A stretch of DNA of 64,000 nucleotides from Bryobacteraceae bacterium (GCA_019752335.1 JAIEMJ010000014.1:62001-126000), one strand, 5' to 3'. Numbered from the stretch's first letter, positions 17,910 through 27,514 are shown. Notes: generated by a model from the letters alone, not told the origin. Program-made: numbers and translations.

Positions 17910-20900
17910 ATGCGCTCCCTCCTGTGCGGCACGGCTTATCACGAGTTACACCGGGCGGGCGCGGAGTTTCTCGCGGCGCATCGTGACGGCGAGGTGCTGG
18001 TGATTGGCGCGTCGCGCGGGGTGGCGGAGGAGTTCGCCCGTGCGGTCTCAGATAGCGGCACCTTAGGCGTCCATACGGTGACGCTGACGCAAGTAGTGAC
18101 GACGCTGGCCGCGAGCGAAGTCGCCGCGCGGGGACTTACTCCGATCAGCGCACTGAGCCAAGAGGCGCTGGCCGCGCGGGTGGTCCACGACACTTACTCC
18201 CAACTCGAATATTTCGGGCCGGTGGCGCGTATGCCTGGCTTTGTGCGTGCCTTGGCGTCTACGCTGAATGAGCTACGTCTGGAATCAGTCGATTTGCAGA
18301 AGCTGAAGGCCGCTGGTGAACCTGGCCCGGACTTGGCTCGTTTCGCAACGGCTTATGACGCGGAACTTACTCAGCGGGGGCTGGTCGATTGGTCGATGTT
18401 ACTCACACTGGCGGTGCACCAGAAGCACCCTTGGCGCAGTCTCCCGATGCTTTGGCTGGATCTGCCGGTGCGGCATCAGCGGCAACGTAGTTTTTTGCAA
18501 TCTTTCGCCGGGGAGGACTTACTCGCCCTGACGCTGGCTCGAGACAGCGAGTCGCGAGTGGCCTTGGAGGAGTTACTCGGCGTAACGGCCGCGCCCGTTC
18601 CCGGAAGCACTTTCACCACGCTGGGCCGGCTGCGGCGTGACCTATTCGCGCCACAACTCGAAGAAGCAGCGACCGATGCTTCGCTCGACCTCTTCTCCGC
18701 GCCGGGCGAGGGCCTGGAGTGCGTCGAGATCGCGCGCCGCATCCATGCCGCTGCTCGCCAGGGCATCCCCTTCGACGGCATGGCCGTGGTACTGCGCGGG
18801 CCGGATCGCTATCAGCCCTTGCTCGAAGAGGCGTTGCGACGGGCGGGCGTGCCTTTCTACGCGAGCCGCGGTACGGCCCGGCCAGATCCGGCTGGGCGCG
18901 CCTTCCTGGCCTTGTTAGCCTGCGCCGCCGAAGGCTGCTCCGCGTCGCGGTTTGCGGAGTATTTGTCGCTCGCGCAGGTGCCGGACCTTAACGGCGAAGG
19001 CGAGCCGCTGCGCGCTTCCGCGTCGCACGCCGCGATGCAGGATGAGGTGCTGGCGGCCTTTAGTTTGCCGGATGACGACGCAGGTGAACCGGAAGACAAG
19101 AGCGTGCCGCTCGTCACTCCCGCCGGCTGGGAGAGGTTGTTAGTCGATGCCGCTGTGGTGGGGGGACGGGCGCGTTGGGTGCGGCGTCTCGATGGCTTGC
19201 ATGCGGAGCTACGTTTTCAGATGGCGCGCGCGGACGCCGATGCGTTGCCCCATCTGGAACGGCGGGCGGCTCAGTTGCGCCATCTGCGGCATTTCGCGCT
19301 CCCGCTGATTGATTTACTCGACCGTTTGCCCGGCGCGCGGCTCTGGGCGAATTGGATTACTCAACTTACTGAGTTAGCCGAAACGGCGCTGAAGGTGCCG
19401 GGCAGCGTGCTCGGTCTATTGGCAGAGTTAGCGCCCATGGGCCAGGTCGGGCCGGCCGGCTTGGACGAAGTGTACGCGGTGCTCGAAGAACGGCTACGGT
19501 TCTTGCGCCGCGATCCACCGCACCGGCGTGAAGGCCGGGTGATGATCTGCACTGGCGAAGAAGCACGCGGCCGGACGTTCCCTTTGGTCTTCGTCCCGGG
19601 CCTGGCGGAGGGAATCTTTCCGCAGCGTGCCAACGAAGATCCTCTGCTGCTTGACGTCTACCGTCCGCCGTTGGGCCAGCTAGCGGTGCAAGAGACGCGC
19701 GTGGAGCGCGAGCGGCTCTTGCTGCACATCGCAGTGGGCGCGGCGGGCGAACGATTGGTGGTTTCGTATCCGCGCATGGATACGGGCAAGGCTCGGCCGC
19801 GCGTGCCGTCGTTTTATGCGCTGGAAGTGGTTCGCGCGGCGGAAGGCCGCTTACCGGATTTGACCGAATTCGGCAAGTCCGCCGCGGCCAACGCGCCCTC
19901 TCGCCTGGGCTGGCCCGCGCCAGCAGATCCGAAGTTCGCCATCGACGACGCGGAGTATGACTTAGCCACGCTGGAACGCTATCGCAACCGGCCTGAAGCC
20001 CGGGGAGCGGCCAGATACTTAGTGCAGGTAAGTGAGCCGCTGGCGAGGAGCCTGCGCGCCCGGTACCAGCGTTGGCGTAGTTCCTGGAGCGAAGCTGACG
20101 GCTTGGTTCGCGCGGAGTTGCCGGTGCTGGACTTACTCGCGGAGAAACGGCCTTCGCAACATAGTTTTTCTCCGACCACGCTACAGCATTTCGCCGAGTG
20201 CCCCTATAAGTTCCTTTTGCACGGCATTCAGCGGCTGCGGCCCCGAGAGGTGAGCGCGCCGCTGGAACAGATGGATCCGCTGACGCGCGGAGCCTTGTTT
20301 CATGAGGTGCAGAAGTTACTCCTCGAAAGCCCGGCCATGCCCGTCACGCGCGCGAATCTGACGGCCGCTTACGATCAGGCCGATGTGATTCTGAATCAAC
20401 TCGCCAGCGGCTATCGCGAGCAATTAGCTCCGGCGATTCCGCGCGTTTGGAATGCCGAGGTAGAAGAGGTACGGACCGACTTACGCGGTTGGTTACGCCA
20501 GGTGGCCATCGCCGGCACAGACTGGAGCCCGCTGCATGCCGAATATGCTTTTGGCCTGAAGGACAAAAGCGACGTGCCGGCGGCGACGATTCTCGATCAA
20601 TACCTACTCCGCGGCAGCGTCGACTTAGTGGAGCGGCATGCGACCGGCAATTCACTCCGAATTACGGATCACAAGACCGGCAAGGCGCCCGAGAAAGTGC
20701 CGCTTTATGTCGGTGGCGGCACCGTGTTGCAGCCGGTGCTCTATGCCTTGGCTATGGAGCAGTTACTCGGCCGCCCCGTAGAGAGCGGCAGGCTCTTCTA
20801 TTGCACGCAACGGGGAGGCTACCGGGAGATGACCGTGCGGTTGAATGATCAAGCACGGCACCATATGGGCCGCCTCTTGTCGACGGTGGAAGAGGCCGTG

Positions 20901-21047
20901 GCGACGGGTTTCTTGCCCGCCGCGCCCGCGCAAGAGGCTTGCGCGCGTTGCGACTACAAGCCGGTTTGCGGGCCTTATGAGTACGAACGGTCGCGCCGGA
21001 AGTCAGCGCGATTGGAGCCGCTCTACGAGATTCGGAGGATGCCGTGA
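17910..21047 (+). CDS. addB: AddB-type helicase-nuclease subunit with Fe-S cluster
   Basis: This 1045-residue partner of AddA acts in processing of double-strand DNA ends for recombination. The N-terminal half is a UvrD-like fold with degenerate motifs. The C-terminus is a RecB-type nuclease: GSVDL, then ITDHKTGK (the D and D-x-K active-site residues). The Fe-S staple of AddB is complete, with an upstream cysteine in HFAECPYKF and the triplet CARCDYKPVC (C-x2-C-x5-C) near the end. The gene starts 6 bases after lpxI. Its TGA overlaps the GTG start of addA. The DNA contains an unusual number of TTACTC words on the coding strand (see findings). Confidence 0.9.
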   Translation: MRSLLCGTAYHELHRAGAEFLAAHRDGEVLVIGASRGVAEEFARAVSDSGTLGVHTVTLTQVVTTLAASEVAARGLTPISALSQEALAARVVHDTYSQLEYFGPVARMPGFVRALASTLNELRLESVDLQKLKAAGEPGPDLARFATAYDAELTQRGLVDWSMLLTLAVHQKHPWRSLPMLWLDLPVRHQRQRSFLQSFAGEDLLALTLARDSESRVALEELLGVTAAPVPGSTFTTLGRLRRDLFAPQLEEAATDASLDLFSAPGEGLECVEIARRIHAAARQGIPFDGMAVVLRGPDRYQPLLEEALRRAGVPFYASRGTARPDPAGRAFLALLACAAEGCSASRFAEYLSLAQVPDLNGEGEPLRASASHAAMQDEVLAAFSLPDDDAGEPEDKSVPLVTPAGWERLLVDAAVVGGRARWVRRLDGLHAELRFQMARADADALPHLERRAAQLRHLRHFALPLIDLLDRLPGARLWANWITQLTELAETALKVPGSVLGLLAELAPMGQVGPAGLDEVYAVLEERLRFLRRDPPHRREGRVMICTGEEARGRTFPLVFVPGLAEGIFPQRANEDPLLLDVYRPPLGQLAVQETRVERERLLLHIAVGAAGERLVVSYPRMDTGKARPRVPSFYALEVVRAAEGRLPDLTEFGKSAAANAPSRLGWPAPADPKFAIDDAEYDLATLERYRNRPEARGAARYLVQVSEPLARSLRARYQRWRSSWSEADGLVRAELPVLDLLAEKRPSQHSFSPTTLQHFAECPYKFLLHGIQRLRPREVSAPLEQMDPLTRGALFHEVQKLLLESPAMPVTRANLTAAYDQADVILNQLASGYREQLAPAIPRVWNAEVEEVRTDLRGWLRQVAIAGTDWSPLHAEYAFGLKDKSDVPAATILDQYLLRGSVDLVERHATGNSLRITDHKTGKAPEKVPLYVGGGTVLQPVLYALAMEQLLGRPVESGRLFYCTQRGGYREMTVRLNDQARHHMGRLLSTVEEAVATGFLPAAPAQEACARCDYKPVCGPYEYERSRRKSARLEPLYEIRRMP

Positions 21048-24000
21048 GTACGGTTTACGCCCTACCCAGCGACAGCGCGGCGCGGGAGCGCATCCGCCAC
21101 GGGCTGGACGAGAGCTTGCTCGTCGAGGCTTCAGCCGGTACCGGCAAAACCACCGAGATGGTGGCGCGGATGGTGAACGTGCTGCGCTCCGGCCGCACGA
21201 CGATCGATCAGATTGCCGCGGTCACTTTCACGCATAAAGCCGCCGGCGAGATGAAGTTGCGCTTGCGGCAGGAACTGGATCGGGCGCGCACGCAAGAGGT
21301 GGGCCGGGATCATTTGGAGCACGCGCTGCAGCATTTGGAAGAGGCCTCCATCGGCACCATTCACGCGTTCTGCGCGCAGATTCTGCGGGAGCGGCCGGTG
21401 GAGGCCCGCGTCGATCCGGCCTTTGCCGAGGTGACGGACTACCAGCGGGATCGCCTGTATTCGCGCGCGTTTCGCGGCTGGATTCAAAGCCGTTTGCAGG
21501 AGGATTCGCCCGGAGTCCGCCGCGCGTTAAGCCGCCTGGCTTGGGCGAAGTATCCGGATCGCTCACCGCTGGACGCACTGCGTTTCGCGGCCATCGAGTT
21601 AGTGGAGTGGCGCGACTTTCGGGCGCCCTGGACGCGGGTGCCGTTCGACCGTCCCGGGGCGATTGACCAGATTGTGGGGCATGTGCTGGCCGTGGGTCCG
21701 CAGGTGAACCAGGGCTTCGCGGCGGTGCGCGAGTTGGCCACGGGGATCGCGCGCGCGGACGAAATCGGCAAGCGTGACTACGACGCGCTCGAAGCGCAGT
21801 TGATTAAGCTCCATCGGGATTTGACCTACAAGAAGGGCAAAGGTATTGAAGATCTGATGGCGGCGTTAGCCAGCTTCAAGACTTGCGCCGACGCGGATCT
21901 GGCGGCCGAGTTGAAAGAGGAGCTAGCGGGCTTTGTGGATCGCTATGAGGAATTGAAGCGGCAAGCGGGGCAACTCGATTTTCTGGATCAGTTACTCCTG
22001 ACGCGCGATCTGGTGCGTAATAACCGGCAGGTACGCGCCTATCTGCAAAAGCGTTTTTCGCATATCTTTGTTGACGAGTTCCAAGATACCGATCCATTGC
22101 AGGCCGAGATTATTCTTTTACTCGCGGCCGATAACGCGGACGAGGCCGATTGGATGCAGGCCCGGCCGGTAGACGGAAAGCTCTTCGTGGTGGGCGATCC
22201 GAAGCAATCTATTTACAAGTTCCGCCGGGCGGATGTGTTGCTTTATCAGAAGCTGCGTAGGAACTTACTCGAGCGTGGGGTCGGCGTGGTGCAGTTGACG
22301 AGGAGCTTCCGTTCCGTCCAACCCCTGCAGGAGTTTGTTAATGCAGCTTTTGCGTTGGAGATGAATGGCGACGAAACGACTGGCCAAGCCAGTTACGCGC
22401 CGCTTTTGCAAGGCGAGCCGCATGAGGCGGTGCAGCCCGCGGTGGTGGCGTTGCCCGTGCCGCGTATCTATGGGATGCGGGATGTGAGTCGCAAGGTAGT
22501 GGCGGAAAGTGAGCCCGAGGTCGTCGTCGCGTTTACCGATTGGCTGCTACGCGAGAGCGGCTGGACCGTGCGCGACCCCGAGGACCGGCGTAAGCGCATT
22601 CCCATTCGGGAGCGCCATATTTGTCTGCTCTTCCGCCGTCTGACGAATTTCGGCGTGGATATTTCGCGCGAGTATACGCGTCGCTTTGAAGCGCGCGGTA
22701 TTTCGCACTTACTCGTCGGCTCGAAATCGTTTCACCGTCGCGAAGAGATCGAGAGCCTGCGGGCCGCCCTGACGGCGATTGAATGGCCGGACGACGAGCT
22801 ATCGCTCTACGCCACGCTACGCGGCAGCCTCTTTGCGATTAGCGATGCGCTCTTGCTGAAATTCCGGCACCAGCATCGAAGCCTAAATCCGTTCCAGCCG
22901 CGCGCGAGCATTGACACCGAGTTCGCGCCGATCGTGGCAGCCCTGGACTTACTGCAAGAGCTACACCGGAAGCGCAATTGGCGGCCCGTGGCCGATACGT
23001 TGAATCGCTTACTGGAAGCGACGCGGGCGCACGCGGGCTTCGCCTTCCGGCCGGCGGGCCATCAGGTGCTGGCCAACGTCGCCCGCTTGGCGGACCTGGC
23101 CCGGGGCTACGAACTTGAAGGCGGTATTTCCTTCCGTGGCTTCGTGGAGCGACTGGAGGAGCAAGCCGAGCGGAGTACGGAGGTAAGTGAGGCGGCGGTG
23201 CTAGAGGAAGGTTCAGAGGGAGTGCGGTTGATGACGACGCACGCGGCGAAGGGGCTCGAGTTTCCCGTCGTTATTCTCGCCGACCTGACGGCGGGCCTCG
23301 CGCGTCATCAACCGCAGCGCTTTGTCGATAACGAGAAACAGCTTTGCGCCAACGAGTTACTCGGTTGTACGCCGATGGAGTTATACAGCGAGAAAATACG
23401 AGAGCAGGCGCGCGAGCGGGCGGAAGGGGTGCGGGTAGCTTATGTCGCAGCGACGCGCGCGAAGGACTTACTGATTCTGCCCGTCGTGGGGGAGCAGGAA
23501 ATGGAGGGCTGGCTGGAGCCGCTGAATAAGGCGGTTTATCCGCCCCGCCCGGCTTGGCGAACGGCGCGCCGGGCGGAGGGATGCCCGCAGTTCGGGGCGT
23601 CGAGCGTGTTGGAACGGCCGCCGGAGCAGTCCGGCATGGGGGAGACTTCCGTGAAGCCGGGGCTGCATTCGCCGCGCGTGGGGACGCACGAAGTAGTTTG
23701 GTGGGATCCGGCCGTGCTCAACCGCGAGTTCGACGCCGACTATGGTTTGCGCCAGCAGCAGTTACTCGGCGAGGGTGGCGTCGATAGCTTGGCGCCCTAC
23801 CAGGAATGGCGCGACGAGCGCGAGAAGTTACTCGCCGAAGCGTCGCGTCCGAGTGATCGCGTGGTGACGGCGAGCGAGGAGTTGGACTTACCTCCCGCAT
23901 TTACTGGAGAGATCGAAACGTTGATGGAGGAGCGCGCTCCACGGCCCTATGGCCCGCGCTTTGGCAACTTAGTTCATGCGGTGCTCAGTCAGGTGGACTT

Positions 24001-24373
24001 GCGCGCGACGCCGGAGACGATTATTCTCGAAACCGGTTTGCATGCGCGCATTTTGGGGGCGGATGAAGACGAAGCGCTGGCGGCGGCGAATGCCGTGCGC
24101 AACGCTTTGCAGCACCCTTATCTCGAGCAGGCGCGGCAGGCACGCCGCCTGCATCGCGAATGGCCGGTAAGTTGGCGGGCCGCGGGGCGGCTACTGGAAG
24201 GCCGCATTGACCTTGCGTTTCTCGATGAGCGCGGCTGGACGATTATTGACTTCAAGACCACGGCCGACCTCACCTTACATCGGCGCCGTTACGCCACGCA
24301 GTTGGCCTGGTACGTCGCCGCAGTGGAGACGTTAACCGGGCAAGCAGCGCGCGGTGTGTTGCTTGGCGTGTAG
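21044..24373 (+). CDS. addA: AddA-type UvrD/Rep helicase-nuclease
   Basis: This 1109-residue SF1A helicase has a C-terminal nuclease and pairs with AddB in recombinational repair. The helicase motifs are intact: Walker A ASAGTGKTT near residue 30, motif II FVDEFQDTDP, motif III VVGDPKQSIYKFRRAD, motif IV LTRSFRS, and motif VI YVAATRAKDLL. The nuclease motifs near the end are GRIDLAF and IIDFKTT. The GTG start at 21044 overlaps the addB stop. The protein ends about 40 residues after the nuclease lysine, slightly short but plausible. Its coding strand is rich in TTACTC, like addB. An MFS gene follows after 22 bases. Confidence 0.92.
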   Translation: MSTVYALPSDSAARERIRHGLDESLLVEASAGTGKTTEMVARMVNVLRSGRTTIDQIAAVTFTHKAAGEMKLRLRQELDRARTQEVGRDHLEHALQHLEEASIGTIHAFCAQILRERPVEARVDPAFAEVTDYQRDRLYSRAFRGWIQSRLQEDSPGVRRALSRLAWAKYPDRSPLDALRFAAIELVEWRDFRAPWTRVPFDRPGAIDQIVGHVLAVGPQVNQGFAAVRELATGIARADEIGKRDYDALEAQLIKLHRDLTYKKGKGIEDLMAALASFKTCADADLAAELKEELAGFVDRYEELKRQAGQLDFLDQLLLTRDLVRNNRQVRAYLQKRFSHIFVDEFQDTDPLQAEIILLLAADNADEADWMQARPVDGKLFVVGDPKQSIYKFRRADVLLYQKLRRNLLERGVGVVQLTRSFRSVQPLQEFVNAAFALEMNGDETTGQASYAPLLQGEPHEAVQPAVVALPVPRIYGMRDVSRKVVAESEPEVVVAFTDWLLRESGWTVRDPEDRRKRIPIRERHICLLFRRLTNFGVDISREYTRRFEARGISHLLVGSKSFHRREEIESLRAALTAIEWPDDELSLYATLRGSLFAISDALLLKFRHQHRSLNPFQPRASIDTEFAPIVAALDLLQELHRKRNWRPVADTLNRLLEATRAHAGFAFRPAGHQVLANVARLADLARGYELEGGISFRGFVERLEEQAERSTEVSEAAVLEEGSEGVRLMTTHAAKGLEFPVVILADLTAGLARHQPQRFVDNEKQLCANELLGCTPMELYSEKIREQARERAEGVRVAYVAATRAKDLLILPVVGEQEMEGWLEPLNKAVYPPRPAWRTARRAEGCPQFGASSVLERPPEQSGMGETSVKPGLHSPRVGTHEVVWWDPAVLNREFDADYGLRQQQLLGEGGVDSLAPYQEWRDEREKLLAEASRPSDRVVTASEELDLPPAFTGEIETLMEERAPRPYGPRFGNLVHAVLSQVDLRATPETIILETGLHARILGADEDEALAAANAVRNALQHPYLEQARQARRLHREWPVSWRAAGRLLEGRIDLAFLDERGWTIIDFKTTADLTLHRRRYATQLAWYVAAVETLTGQAARGVLLGV

Positions 24374-24395
24374 CTGAATCGGTACCATAAGGTAG

Positions 24396-25562
24396 ATGGG
24401 GTTAACTCCGCACGAATTTAGCGGCCGCTTCTGGGCCGTAGTCGCTTCCACTTTCCTGGGCTTTATTGGCATGGGAGCGGTGTTGCCGGCGCTGGGTCCG
24501 CATGTGCGGCATGACTTGGGCGGCACCGATCAGACGGTGGGCTTCGTTATCGGCACGTTCTCTCTGGTGGCGCTGATTAGCCGCTTTGCGTCCGGCCCCA
24601 TCGCGGACCGGCGCGGACGCAAGGTTGCCTTTATCGCTGGCTTGAGTAGCTGCGCTGCGGCGGGGGTGGTTTACTTACTGCCGCTTGGCATTGCCGGTGC
24701 TTACTTGGGCCGCGTGCTGCAGGGCTTTGGCGAGGCGTGTTTGTACACGGGTGCGGCGGCTTGGGTGATTGAGTTGGGCGGCATTCATCGCAGCGCGCAG
24801 GCTCTCGGCTATTTGAGTAGCGGGATCTGGGGTGGGATTTCGCTGGGTCCGGTATTGGGGCAAGCCTTGGGAAGTTTTCCGCGCGCGGCCGCGCTGCAAG
24901 TAGTTTCGGCCTTGGTGGGGATCGCCTGCTTGTGGTTCGTGCGCGAGGACTACGAGCCGCACGATGAACCGAGGCAAGGGCCTTGGATTCCGCGTGGGCT
25001 GATTCTACCTGGGTTGACGATTGGCTTCGTCAACGTACACTACCCGGTGCTGACGGGCTTTCTCGTGCTGCACCTGGCCGGCACGGGACACGCGGGCCCC
25101 CTGGCCTTCACGGCCTATGCGCTGGTGATTTTGTGCTCGCGTTTTTTCCTGGGCGGCCTGCCGGATCGCATCGCGCCGCATCTTACTTTTTACCTTGGGC
25201 TGGTGTGCATGGCGGTAGGCTTGTTGGGGATTACTTTTGCGCCCAGTGCCTGGTTGGCCGTGGTGGCTACGGGCGTGCTGGGCCTGGGGTTTTCCTTCCC
25301 GTGGTCCGCGGTGGCTGCGACGGTTTTGCGGCGGACGCCCGAACGGGAGCGGGGGAGCGTGGTGAGCGTGTTGAGCGCCTTCTACGACTTTTTTGTGGGC
25401 GTGAGTTCGTTTGCGGCGGGGATGATGGCCAAGCGGTGGGGTTATCCGTCGGCGTTTTTGTTGGCGGCCTGCGCGGTGGGCGTCGCGGCGATTCTCGGGC
25501 GGTATGTGTTCGCGGCGCGGGCGCAGGCGGAGACGCTGGAGTTGGCCGAAGTAAGCCGGTAG
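24396..25562 (+). CDS. MFS transporter
   Basis: This is a 388-residue membrane protein with about 12 hydrophobic segments. The loop between TM2 and TM3 carries the MFS signature as GPIADRRGRK (residues 68-77). A related motif in the second half is GLPDRIAPH. There are no soluble extensions. Proteins of this size class are mostly drug or small-solute exporters, and the substrate cannot be predicted. It starts 22 bases after addA on the same strand and converges on a DUF2490 gene with one base between the stops. Confidence 0.88.
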   Translation: MGLTPHEFSGRFWAVVASTFLGFIGMGAVLPALGPHVRHDLGGTDQTVGFVIGTFSLVALISRFASGPIADRRGRKVAFIAGLSSCAAAGVVYLLPLGIAGAYLGRVLQGFGEACLYTGAAAWVIELGGIHRSAQALGYLSSGIWGGISLGPVLGQALGSFPRAAALQVVSALVGIACLWFVREDYEPHDEPRQGPWIPRGLILPGLTIGFVNVHYPVLTGFLVLHLAGTGHAGPLAFTAYALVILCSRFFLGGLPDRIAPHLTFYLGLVCMAVGLLGITFAPSAWLAVVATGVLGLGFSFPWSAVAATVLRRTPERERGSVVSVLSAFYDFFVGVSSFAAGMMAKRWGYPSAFLLAACAVGVAAILGRYVFAARAQAETLELAEVSR

Positions 25563-25563
25563 A

Positions 25564-26268
25564 TTACTTTACCGCATGTTTCTTGCGGAAGGGCTCGTCG
25601 CTCCAGAGCATCACCATCAAGGTGCTATTGTCTTCGCGGATGCGGCCGTTGCGCTGCCAGATGGGCTGGTACATGTAGCCGACTTCGGCTCGCCAATGCG
25701 GGGCGAACTTATAGCCGATTAAGGCGGCGGTGCGATTCTGGTCAGCGAAGGCAGGATGCGTTTCCGGCTTCACCGGTATAAACACTTCGTTGTACGCGGT
25801 GAAATACCAAGGTCCTTTGATCGGCACGGTGGCGCGAATCAAATAACGGAAGCGGTTTTCGTATTTGAGCACGGGCCGCAGGAAGCGCTCTTCAAAGCGA
25901 AAGCGGTTCATGATGCTCACTTTGCCGATTTTGTTGCGGACAATGATGTTTTGCCAGAGGCGATGCTCCGTGAAGCTACTTTTGATGGGGTTCAGGCCGT
26001 AGCGGTAAGTCGGCACGAAGGCGTAGCCCCCGCCGATTTCGATGTGTTTGTTCACTTCGTAGTTGATGCCGGGCCGGAGCAGTAGCTGCTGTGGTTTGGT
26101 GATCACGTCGAAGCGGCGGAACTGGCCTTCGAGGTGGAGCCCCCACTTGGAGGTTTCCGTGAACTTATGGTCGCCGGTATAGACATACCAGCCATTGGCA
26201 TTGGGCTCACTGATTTGGGCAGATACGCTCGAAAGCGTCAACAGGAAAAGGGCGAAGCATCGCAGCAT
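25564..26268 (-). CDS. DUF2490 outer-membrane-like protein (copy 1)
   Basis: The protein is 234 residues from the ATG at 26268. The signal peptide MLRCFALFLLTLSSVSAQ fixes this start, although the frame is open to 26403. The mature part is rich in alternating aromatic/basic beta-strands (GINYEVNKHIEIGGGYAF, then EHRLWQNI, RFRFEERF, NRFRYLIR), as in DUF2490. This family is predicted to form a small outer-membrane beta-barrel of unknown function. The downstream-paired strands WRAEVGYMYQPIWQRNGRI are nearly identical to the next copy. It lies 3' of copy 2 on the same strand with 73 bases between. Confidence 0.8.
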   Translation of the reverse strand: MLRCFALFLLTLSSVSAQISEPNANGWYVYTGDHKFTETSKWGLHLEGQFRRFDVITKPQQLLLRPGINYEVNKHIEIGGGYAFVPTYRYGLNPIKSSFTEHRLWQNIIVRNKIGKVSIMNRFRFEERFLRPVLKYENRFRYLIRATVPIKGPWYFTAYNEVFIPVKPETHPAFADQNRTAALIGYKFAPHWRAEVGYMYQPIWQRNGRIREDNSTLMVMLWSDEPFRKKHAVK

Positions 26269-26341
26269 CTCATTTGAGCTTATCGGCGGAATCGGCGGAA
26301 AGCACTCACGCCGAGAGGGGAGAGTTGGGCACCAAAAGACA

Positions 26342-27007
26342 CTATCTCCGGCTATGCAGGAAGGTGAACACCAGGGTATGGTTGTCAACGCGAATGCGGC
26401 CATTGCGCTGCCATAGACCCTGATACATGTAGCCGAACTCGGCTCGCCAGGCTTCGTTCAGTCGCTTGCCCACTGCGGCGCCGAGGCGAAGCTGGTCGAC
26501 GCGGCGCGGGTGGGTCTCGGGCGGAACGGGCATGAAGACCTCTTGATAAACGGCGCCATAGTAACCGCGCTGGAACGGCATCGTCACCCGGGTCTGGTAG
26601 CGGAGGCGATTCTCGTAGAAGCGCCCGGCGTTGGGGCGCGAGATCCAGCGGTTCTCGAAGCGGCCGCGTTGGGCTAAGGTGAAGCGCCTGAGCGATTCGC
26701 GCCAGGCGATGTCGCTACCGAGGCGGTGTTCGTCTTGCTTGGTGGGCGCTGGGTTGGCGCCGTAGCGGTAGGAGCGCAAGTAATGGTAGGCGGTGGCGAC
26801 GGAGAAGCGCGGCGAGAGCTGATAGGTGGGTCCGGTGCGGGCCATGATCTGCTGCCAGGTGCGCAGGCCATCGGACCGTCGCAAATGGCTCTCCGCGCGC
26901 CAACCCCATTTGCCGTGCAGCGCGTGGTCGCCGGAGTACACCAGCCAGTTATTGAAGTTGGTCCCGGACTGGCCCAGCAGCGGTATCGTCAAAAGGAGCG
27001 AGAGCAA
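26342..27007 (-). CDS. DUF2490 outer-membrane-like protein (copy 2)
   Basis: This 221-residue protein is a clear paralogue of the next downstream gene. Shared features are the start of the mature part (NNWLVYSGDH), EHRLGSDIAWRE, RFENRW, YQEVFMPVPPETHP, and WRAEFGYMYQGLWQRNGRI. The start is a TTG at 27007 with a short signal peptide (LSLLLTIPLLGQ). A stop codon 15 bases upstream leaves no earlier ATG. A small outer-membrane barrel is predicted, and the function is unknown. It diverges from crcB across only 26 bases. Confidence 0.75.
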   Translation of the reverse strand: MLSLLLTIPLLGQSGTNFNNWLVYSGDHALHGKWGWRAESHLRRSDGLRTWQQIMARTGPTYQLSPRFSVATAYHYLRSYRYGANPAPTKQDEHRLGSDIAWRESLRRFTLAQRGRFENRWISRPNAGRFYENRLRYQTRVTMPFQRGYYGAVYQEVFMPVPPETHPRRVDQLRLGAAVGKRLNEAWRAEFGYMYQGLWQRNGRIRVDNHTLVFTFLHSRR

Positions 27008-27033
27008 GCTGTTATTTTACCCTTGGGGGGCAT

Positions 27034-27411
27034 ATGAACTATCTGGCGGTAGCAGCGGGTTCGGCCGCTGGCGGCGTACTTCGCTACGCGCTGGCGGGCT
27101 GGCTGATGCGTCTGGCGGGCGGAAGCTTTCCGTGGGGTACCTTGGCCGTCAACGTGGCCGGTTGTTTGGCCATCGGAGTGTTGGCGATCCTGTTCCCAGT
27201 GACGGACCGCTGGCGGCTCTTTCTTTTGCCCGGCTTCTGCGGCGGGTTCACGACGTTCTCCGCCTTCAGTTTAGAAGCGACCGACCTGTGGAAGAGCGGC
27301 GCGGCGGACAAAGCACTGATTTACGTGGCAGCTTCGCTATTCCTTTGCCTGGTAGCCGTCGCTGCGGGCATGGCGATTGGCGGGCGATTGACCGGGAATT
27401 CATCGAATTGA
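27034..27411 (+). CDS. crcB: Fluoride exporter CrcB/Fluc
   Basis: CrcB proteins are small fluoride channels acting as antiparallel dimers. The 125-residue protein has four membrane segments. Family residues are visible: GGVLRYALAG (residues 13-22), GTLAVNVAGC with the pore asparagine (35-44), and the GFCGGFTTFSAFSLE signature (67-81) with the phenylalanines and the central break. GGGGGG ends 3 bases before ATG. No fluoride riboswitch was recognisable upstream. A single gene suggests a homodimer. Confidence 0.93.
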   Translation: MNYLAVAAGSAAGGVLRYALAGWLMRLAGGSFPWGTLAVNVAGCLAIGVLAILFPVTDRWRLFLLPGFCGGFTTFSAFSLEATDLWKSGAADKALIYVAASLFLCLVAVAAGMAIGGRLTGNSSN

Positions 27412-27443
27412 CACCCCCCAAAGAGGGCCACGCATTGTAGAAT

Positions 27444-27459
27444 GGAGGTAACGACCTCC
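27444..27459 (+). other. Small hairpin in the leader of the second receptor
   Basis: GGAGGT-AACG-ACCTCC is a perfect 6-bp stem with a 4-base loop, 55 bases before the receptor ATG. It may be a remnant terminator for crcB or a leader element. No T-run follows. Confidence 0.3.
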
Positions 27460-27514
27460 CCGTGACGCGGTCAGAAACTTGTCGCGACCTTTAGACTTCA
27501 GGAGAAATGACTTT

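Noticed and set aside
27012-27033. Fluoride riboswitch upstream of crcB
   Set aside because: Only 26 bases separate the divergent genes and no matching structure is visible.
27408-27443. TTGACA at 27408 with TAGAAT at 27438 as a promoter for the second receptor
   Set aside because: The spacing is 24 bases, too long for sigma70, so I do not call it.
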